From: Gibbula magus
Lineage: Eukaryota; Mollusca; Gastropoda; Trochida; Trochidae
Assembly (NCBI GenBank): GCA_936450465.1
Contig: OW388296.1
Coordinates: 50,047,750-50,111,749 of the forward strand
Direction: 5' to 3'
Length of the DNA stretch: 64,000 nt
The translations under genes were made by a program, and so were the position numbers. Position 1 is the first letter of the stretch, and the number at the start of each line of letters is the position of its first letter. Under the pieces are notes generated by a model that was given only the letters and a program-made list of their open reading frames with translations, had not been told where the DNA came from and made no database searches. This document shows, piece after piece, positions 57,455 to 64,000 of the stretch.

Positions 57455-59245
57455 ATAATCTGGATTTTATATGTTAGTATTAATTTATTATTGGTAGTGT
57501 GAAACTGGGTGGATTGCAGTTACCATTATGAAAGTGGAAAGTTGAATAACTAACTCATTGCCAGCACTGGGTTCGGGATTTGAATAACGAACCCGGTGCC
57601 AGCACCAGATTCGGGATTCGAATCATGAATGACGACCAAGTGCTAGCACTGAGTCCGGGTTGACAATAGCTGTTGAATACCTATGCTAGTTCCATTTTTA
57701 ATGTGGAAGTTGAATAACTGACTCATTGCAAGCACTGGGTTCGGGATTTGAATAACGAACCCGGTGCCAGCACCAGATTCGGGATTCGAATCATAAATGA
57801 CGACCAAGTGCTAGCACTGAGTTCGGGTTGGCAATAGCTGTTGTGCAAAAGTAAAACGGGCCACAGATTTAACTACTCTTGACTTTTCTCAAAACAAGCG
57901 ATGTTTAATAAATTATTTGTTTTTAATAATATTGACTAGTAATCTGCGAGAAAATAATCTGGATTTTATATGTTAGTATTCATTTATTATTGGTAGTGTG
58001 AAACTGGGTTGATTGCAGTTACCATTATGAAAGTGGAAAGTTGAATAACTAACTCATTGCCAGCACTGGGTTCGGGATTTGAATAACGAACCCGGTGCCA
58101 GCACCAGATTCGGGATTCGAATCATGAATGACGACTAAGTGTTAGCACTGAGTCCGGGTTGACAATAGCTGTTGAATACCTATGCTAGTTCCATTTTGAA
58201 TGTGGAAGTTGAATAACTGACTCATTGCAAGCACTGGGTTCGGGATTTGAATAACGAACCCGGTGCCAGCACCAGATTCGGGATTCGAATCATAAATGAC
58301 GACCAAGTGCTAGCACTGAGTTCGGGTTGGCAATAGCTGTTGTGCAAAAGTAAAACGGGCCACAGATTTAACTACTCTTGACTATACTTAAAAAAACCGA
58401 TGTTTAATAAATTATTTACTTTAATAATTTTAACTAGTTATTTGCGAGAAAATAATCTGGATTTTATATGTTAGTATTCTTTTATTATTGGTAGTGTGAA
58501 ACTGGGTTGATTGCAGTTACCATTATGAAAGTGGAAAGTTGAATAACTAACTCATTGCCAGCACTGGGTTCGGGATTTGAATAACGAACCCGGTGCCAGC
58601 ACCAGATTCTGGATTCGAATCATGAATGACGACCAAGTGTTAGCACTGAGTCCGGGTTGACAATAGCTGTTGAATACCTATGCTAGTTCCATTTTGAATG
58701 TGGAAGTTGAATAACTGACTCATTGCAAGCACTGGGTTCAGGGTTTGAATAACGAACCCGGTGCCAGCACCAGATTCGGGATTCGAATCATGAATGACGA
58801 CCAAGTGCTAGCACTGAGTTCGGGTTGACAATAACTGTTGAATAACTATGCTAGTACCATTATGAATGTGGAAAGTTGAATAACTAACTCATTGCCAGCA
58901 CTGGGTTCGGGATTTGAATAACGAACCTGGTGCCAGCACCAGATTCGGGATTCGAATCATGAATGACGACCAAGTGCTAGCACTGAGTTCGGGTTGACAA
59001 TAACTGTTGAATAACTATGCTAGTACCATTTTGAATGTGGAAGTTGAATAACTAACTCATTGCAAGCACTGGGTTCGGGATTTGAATAACGAACCAGGTG
59101 CCAGCACCGGGTTCAGGGTTTGAATAACGAACCCGGTGCCAGCACCAGATTCGGGATTCGAATAACGAACCCGGTGCCAGCACTTGGTTCGGGATTCGAA
59201 TCACGAATAACGAATAACGAACCCAGTGCTAACTTCTGCTTGCTA
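57455..59245 (-). repeat. Right arm: 38-bp units organised in about 500-bp higher-order repeats
   Basis: ATAATCTGGATTTTATATGT begins near-identical blocks at 57455, 57952 and 58452. Each has a spacer, an array of units (GGGTTCGGGATTTGAATAAC, GAACCCGGTGCCAGCACC) and the joint GACAATAGCTGTTGAATAC. The third block decays into simple unit copies to 59245. Orientation is opposite to the left arm. Confidence 0.95.
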
Positions 59246-60410
59246 ACCATGGAAAGGAGTACACGCCTTATTGGTTGCGATGTAAGAGTTCAGACGGCTG
59301 AGGCGAATCGACGTTACGTTACCATTGGCACACTTGATCACGAGGGAGCGGCGTGGAACAGCGGGAACGTCATTCGATTGTAACGTCATAAAAAAAAAAA
59401 CTATACCTTTATTGTCTGATAAAGTACTTTTTGTTTTATCGATTGTTCTAACCGCTAGGCATCTTAGAAACCCTTAATATAATGTCACCTGTTATTGTAT
59501 TATAACCAGGTTGGACAAATGGAACGTTTTCGTTCTTTGCATGTATACTATGTTTGTATAGATGGAGGCTATGTAATAGATAAACATCTGCACAACTGTG
59601 TGTTCAGGTGTCACTTACTTCCATGCTTCCCCTTACGTAGCTTACGCAGTCACTAAACAGGATGTTCGTTGGGATTTGATCGTTTATACAATCAACAGTA
59701 ATATTGAGCTTGTGTATTCTGTACTCAACCGCAAAAGAAACGTCACCATACAAAATACAGGATAATTCATTCCACGCGTGATACTCACGACTGAAACAGA
59801 GATACATCATGTCTTCAGAAGGAAAACTAAACTAAACCTGACATTTAAAAACATTATCTATTCATATTTCTGAGAAACACACCTTTTAAGTATTCGCTAT
59901 TCTCAAAATCCACGTTTTCGAATCTCTCTCTCGCTGAGGTAGGAGAGACCCGAAGGTCTTTTTTTGGGCATTTTTATGACATCCTACAGTAAAGACGAGT
60001 CAACAAATTTAAGTTCAAGAAGGTTATTCATGTCATCACCATATTTTATTGATTACATTTCTACATTTTATACATTTGACTTAAATGTCAAATACTCTGG
60101 CCCAAAACCATTTTGAAAAAGCGATTTCAACACCGCAAGTGAATTTGAACTGACATTAAAAGAAAAAAATCATTCTCTAACGTAAGAGTGAGTACTTCTT
60201 TATTAAACATGTGTCTATCATATACATTCAAAATCTACTTTCTCAGACAGAAATATTTTGGGGTTGGTTACGTTTCTTGGTGCATGATAGTCTTACACTC
60301 AGACTCTGAAAAAAGTATGTATTCCGAAAATATCACCATTTTATCAAATATTGAAAAGGAGACTGTAAGAAATTGAATTTTAAAAGAGTTTTTATTTCAG
60401 TGACTAAGTG
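59246..60410. other. Stretch between fold-back structure and L1-like LINE
   Basis: It contains a 10-A run at about 59391 and one candidate exon (59619-59790). Otherwise nothing was recognised. Confidence 0.5.
59619..59790 (-). CDS. Candidate isolated exon, function unknown
   Basis: A 172-bp open segment lies between a CTGTTTCAG acceptor and a GTAAGTGA donor on the minus strand. It reads REYHAWNELSCILYGDVSFA, then includes HKLNITVDCIND and FSDCVSYVRG. It has three cysteines and a possible N-glycosylation site (NIT), as an extracellular domain might. No family was recognised and no partner exon was found nearby, so it may be chance. Confidence 0.22.
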
Positions 60411-60572
60411 ATTTTTTTATATATTTTTTTTATTCCACATTTTTTTGATACACAGGTTTACAAATATACACTCTTCGTTGGTTTCACAGATTGGGTACAG
60501 GGTACATTTGATACAAAACATTTGTTAGAAAGATTCGGATGGACATAAGGTAAAGTATTATGTAACAAAACA

Positions 60573-61731
60573 TTACGTAAATAAGTGGTGGCAACTCGAC
60601 CAAAATTTCACAAATTTGTCGTGATGACATGAGGAATAAGCTATAGCCTTTGTTATATCATAATAGTGTGATAACTCTCTTTGGATTCTATCCATAGTGA
60701 GATTAGAGTTTTTATTATGACAATTCAAGATAAGTTTCTTGGTTACAAGAATAATTACATTTAGAGGGTCATTGTTTTTGGCTAGATATCCAAGTAAAAT
60801 AGTTTTCTTGGTGAATATTATTTTTAAATGTGCATTTGAATTTATCCACTGTTGGATATCTTTCCAAAGAGAGTTTATATGTGAGCACTCCCAAAATAAA
60901 TGATCAATATCACAAATGCCATCTTTACAGAAAAGGCACATAGGAGAGTCAATGTATCTGATTTTGTAGAGATATGAATATACAGGTAAAATTCTATGTA
61001 TAAGTCTATATTGAAACCACCGCAATTGTTTACATTCGGTACATCTGAAAGGCATTTCATTAATTGTTCTCCACTCAGAATCAGAGTAAGTTTCGTTCAA
61101 AATCTCTTCCCATTTCTGATGATATTTAAGTTTTTTAAAGGAATTGTCTAGTAGGATGTCGTAATAATGTTTTGATCCTTTAAGATCAGCCCGAAGTTGA
61201 CGGTGATTGTAGGGCATTATGGGAATTTCTGGTATATGACCCTCCTCGTTTTCAAACGTATTCATGTACTCCTTAACTGCATTTTTGAGCCCTAAGAAGG
61301 TCACCGGATCACATTTAACTTTATAAATATTTATAAATTGTTCATATGATAACAAAATGCCTTTATCATTCACCAGGTCACTCACAAATTTTACACCAGC
61401 TGAGTACATCTTTTTATAAAAAACGGATTCCTTATTAATTTTTATGTTATCATTATACCAAATAAATTGGGAATATATATCCCTTTTTATAGATTTACAT
61501 TTTGATAAATACATACCCCATGCTAGTAATGTATCTTTCCAAAACATGTTAGTTACCTTTGGAACAACAAGCTCCTTTATATAACTGGAATCCATCTCTA
61601 ATATATTTGTTGGTAATATTTCATTATTAAAAACAAAGTAGGTTGGTTTGTTAGCTGTGTTGTAAAAACGTTTTAACCATGCTATTTTTTGTGCAGCCAT
61701 GTAGTGTTTTATTTGTGGAACTTTAATGCCC
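60573..61731 (-). pseudogene. L1-like ORF2 C-terminal part with RVT zinc-binding domain
   Basis: The frame MAAQKIAWLKRFYN to the stop at 60573 contains CTECKQLRWFQYRLIHRILP and DSPMCLFCKDGICDIDHLFW, ending ECSHINSLWKDIQQWI. This is the Cys/His domain that follows the reverse transcriptase in L1/Tx1-type proteins. It is separated from the polymerase frame by what looks like a one-base deletion in a G run near 61731. Confidence 0.85.
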
Positions 61732-62716
61732 CGTTTGGAATACTACCTACAATAATATCACGTTTAACTTTATCGGGTTTTCCTTTCCATATGAAATCAA
61801 AACATTTTGATTGAAAAGCTTGCAAAACATTATCTGATGGGGATGGAATAGATGTACAGACATGGGTTATTTTTGGTAACAGCAATGATTTCAAGACCGT
61901 GTTCCGACCAAGTGGAGTGAGAATGCGACATTTCCAAATCTTCATTTGGTTTTCCATATCTTTGAACTTATCCATATAATTTTCTTCAATCATATTTTCG
62001 AAATCAATATGAAATTTTATTCCCAATAGCTTAAAAGAATGTACCCATTCTAAATTCCAGTCTTCACAAAGCTTGAGTCTACTTCGTTTTTTTGAACCAA
62101 TCCAAATTAATTTTGTTTTTTCTACGTTTACCTTAAGTCCAGAAAAGCGTTCAAAAAATTTCAAAGTACTTAGAACTTCGTAGAGGCATTTTTCAGATCC
62201 ATCTAATATTAGGGATATGTCATCCGCAAATAGAGCTAGAAGATGTTCAATATTTCCTATTTTTATACCTTTGACTTCTTTGTTAGCTTTGAGTAATATT
62301 GTCAATATTTCCGTACAAAGAATAAATAAGTAAGGAGAAATTGGGTCTCCTTGACGACATCCTCTACTTAACTTAAAAAACGAGGAAGGGAATCCATTTA
62401 TGAGGACACATGATTCCGAATTGTGATAAAGAATATCAACCCATTTCCGAAAAGAGGGTCCGAAATTATAAAATTTAAGAGCATTTTGTATGAATTTCCA
62501 ATCAATTGAATCAAATGCTTTTTCAAAATCAACTGACATCAATAGACCCGGAGTTTGGTATGTTTCGGTATGCTCCATTACATCATAAATTTGCCGTGTA
62601 ACTTCACCTATATATCTCCCCGGAAGAAAGCCCTTTTGCTCTTCGCTTATTATGGTAAGAAGGACGGATTTAAGACGACGCGCAATTGCTGCCGATGCAA
62701 GCTTAAGCAGAAACAT
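61709..62716 (-). pseudogene. L1-like reverse transcriptase domain
   Basis: It contains GFLPGRYIGE, SVDFEKAFDSIDW (first catalytic Asp), GCRQGDPISPYLFILCTEIL, the catalytic LFADDISLIL and KVNVEKTKLIWIGS. All core polymerase blocks are present and unbroken within this frame. It is cut from its upstream part by a one-base insertion near 62706. Confidence 0.9.
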
Positions 62717-63590
62717 TAAGCAGAGAGATTGGTCTCCAGTTTTTTAGAAATCGTTTCGATTTGTTTTCTTTTGGAATACAGGTGATAACACCTTGCGTTT
62801 GAGTTATTGAAAGGGAACCTGTTTTGTAGGCATAATTTAGTGACTTTAATAAGTATTTATTCAAATCTCGCAAAAAAAACTTTACGAATTCTGTTGTGAA
62901 ACCATCTGGGCCTGGACTTTTATCATTCTTCATGTTTTTTAAAGCTGCAAGTACTTCATCGTAAGTTAATACTCCTTCAATCCCTGCTAAATCATTATCG
63001 TCCAGTTTTTTACTTACTTGTTCAGGAAGTTATTCATCAAGATCTATTTGTCTACAATCTCGGCTTGAGTATAATGATTTATAAAACTTCACAGTTTCTT
63101 TCAAAATATCACTGGTTGATGTAATTAGATCTCCATCTTTATCCTCTAACTCTGTAATTGCTTTGTTTAAGAAATTTCGCGATTCTAGCTTCAAAAAGAA
63201 TTTTGTTGGTTTTTCACCATTTTCAACCCATTTAGCCTTTGATCTAATGAAACTTCCTTTCGCTCTAATAGTACTTATTTCTTCAAGTTCACTATTTACG
63301 GCTTTAATATCATTTAAAATATCCTCTTTTTCACTAATATTTTGTGATTTATCTAGTTCTACTGTTAATCTGTTTAATGTTGTGTACAATTTAGTTTCAC
63401 CATTTTCCATTTTCTTTTTCTTTGTGCTCCCAAACAATATAGATTTCCCCCTGATCATCATCAAAATAGTTTCCCAAAGAAGTTGGTCAGATATTGAGAA
63501 AACATCTTCATTTTCAGTTACACGATACTGGCTCAATGTCTCCGTTATAGTTTTTTTTACCAGCGCAACATAATCTTTGTCGTATAACAA
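62703..63590 (-). pseudogene. L1-like ORF2 linker and start of reverse transcriptase
   Basis: The segment from LLYDKDYVALVKKTI to SRDCRQIDLDE is stopped by TAA at 63030-63032. The same frame resumes and reaches KSPGPDGFTTEFVKFF and FLKNWRPISLLN, the first reverse transcriptase blocks. WVENGEKPTKFFLKLESRN is a conserved L1 linker motif. Confidence 0.87.
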
Positions 63591-63605
63591 TGAATTATTA
63601 AATTT

Positions 63606-64000
63606 TCAAAAGCCTTTACCTCTTTTAACTTCATTAATTTTGATTGAGAGTTCTAGAAGAGCATGGTCAGTTTTGAAACCTGGATTAATAGACGTAGATG
63701 TTATAGACGAGAGTAAATTATGTGAGATCAGAAAGAAATCAAGACGCGACTGTTTTAAAGGGGTTGGCTGACGCCAGGTATATCTTCTCTCATCTAAATT
63801 GCGTTCCCGCCAAACGTCTTTAAGATCGAAAACATGCTGTAGTTCTAATACCCTATTTCTCGCATTTGGGTTGTTGATATGTTTACAATTAAATTGATCA
63901 ATGAGTGGGTCTAGAACCAGATTCCAGTCGCCGCAAAATATCAAATATTCTCCTTCAGATTCTTCTATTATATCAGAAAGTTTATCATAAAATTCCGGTG
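63606..64000 (-). pseudogene. L1-like endonuclease domain, C-terminal half
   Basis: The frame is open to the window edge and contains CGDWNLVLDPLIDQ, NARNRVLELQHVFDLKDVWR, RRYTWRQPTPLKQSRLDFFL and the catalytic-site TDHALLEL. This is the apurinic/apyrimidinic endonuclease fold used by LINEs to nick target DNA. TGA at 63606-63608 stands where a conserved Trp (GFW) is usual, and the frame continues beyond it. Confidence 0.9.

Larger units (their letters stand above)
50650..59245. mobile_element. Fold-back-like structure: inverted arms built of 38-bp subrepeats
   Basis: The left end CCATGGAGGCAACCAGAAGT with TAGCACCGAGTTCGTTATTC is inverted at 59170-59245 (GAACCCAGTGCTAACTTCTG and CTAACCATGG). 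The arms contain tandem copies of a 38-bp unit (GTTCGTTATTCAAATCCCGA, ATCCAGTGCTGGCACCGG), plus orientation on the left and minus on the right. A non-repeat spacer (CTGGATTTTATATGTTAGTA) also occurs in both orientations. The 3.8-kb centre holds a dead LINE. No transposase was recognised. The layout matches fold-back elements described in other animals; origin by inverted duplication of a satellite is the alternative. Confidence 0.65.
60411..64000 (-). mobile_element. L1/Tx1-like LINE, ORF2 region to 3' end, running off the right edge
   Basis: The minus strand carries, in order, an apurinic-type endonuclease C-terminus, a linker, reverse transcriptase, a zinc-binding RVT tail and a 3' UTR. The UTR ends in an A-rich stretch (AATAAAAAAAATATAT near 60420). 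The 5' part is outside the window. Only four clear lesions interrupt about 3.4 kb, so the copy is fairly young. Confidence 0.88.

Noticed and set aside
59120..59383. 87-codon frame at the right end of the fold-back structure
   Set aside because: It starts in the 38-bp repeat; the downstream part (TRLIGCDVRVQTAEAN) matched no family I know.
63163..63573. 136-codon plus-strand frame
   Set aside because: It is antisense to the LINE linker frame, which carries the conserved motifs.

Overview
The window is eukaryotic nuclear DNA. Genes are split by long introns with GT/AG borders, the DNA is AT-rich, and most of it is minisatellites, hairpin elements and dead retrotransposons. Three tandem sigma-class glutathione S-transferase (GST) genes, an intronless GT31 glycosyltransferase and L1/Tx1-type and CR1/L2-like LINEs point to a lophotrochozoan animal, most likely a mollusc such as a bivalve. 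That assignment is inference from gene content.

Positions 1-25,547 hold a GST cluster, all on the minus strand. From right to left it contains GST-C (25,547-17,710, complete, 201 aa), GST-B (13,670-8,542, complete, 202 aa) and GST-A (4,505-698, exons 1-4; exon 5 lies beyond the left edge). All share one gene architecture: exon lengths of 133, 93, 116, 108 (105 in C) and 159 bp, with identical intron phases. Their introns carry minisatellites: a 19-bp array in A, an array related to the exon 4 end in B, and a 2.2-kb 17-bp array plus an array related to the exon 1 end in C. A Ty3/gypsy-type pol 3' fragment bracketed by about 120-bp direct repeats sits inside intron 1 of GST-C.

Positions 25.5-36.2 kb carry small palindromic elements and the first copy of a large duplicated block (30,453-35,850). 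That block contains a 2.8-kb array of about 53 bp units and ends in a Tc1/mariner-like remnant. The remnant's right terminal repeat stops about 15 bp from the stop codon of the only other intact gene, a single-exon beta-1,3-galactosyltransferase-like gene (37,653-36,238, minus). The second copy of the block (42,091-45,720) has only about four minisatellite units and has gained a TTAA-flanked MITE. The other copy preserves the empty target site.

Positions 40.6-64 kb are mostly mobile DNA: a 5'-truncated LINE (40,662-41,705), a 3.15-kb non-coding element with terminal inverted repeats (46,707-49,858), a large fold-back-like structure whose inverted arms are built from a 38-bp subrepeat (50,650-59,245, with another dead LINE inside), and an L1/Tx1-like LINE running off the right edge (60,411-64,000). 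No bacterial, CRISPR or rRNA features were seen. The clearest unusual features are the fold-back structure, the arrays whose end units are GST exon-intron junctions, and the MITE family with a natural filled/empty site pair.
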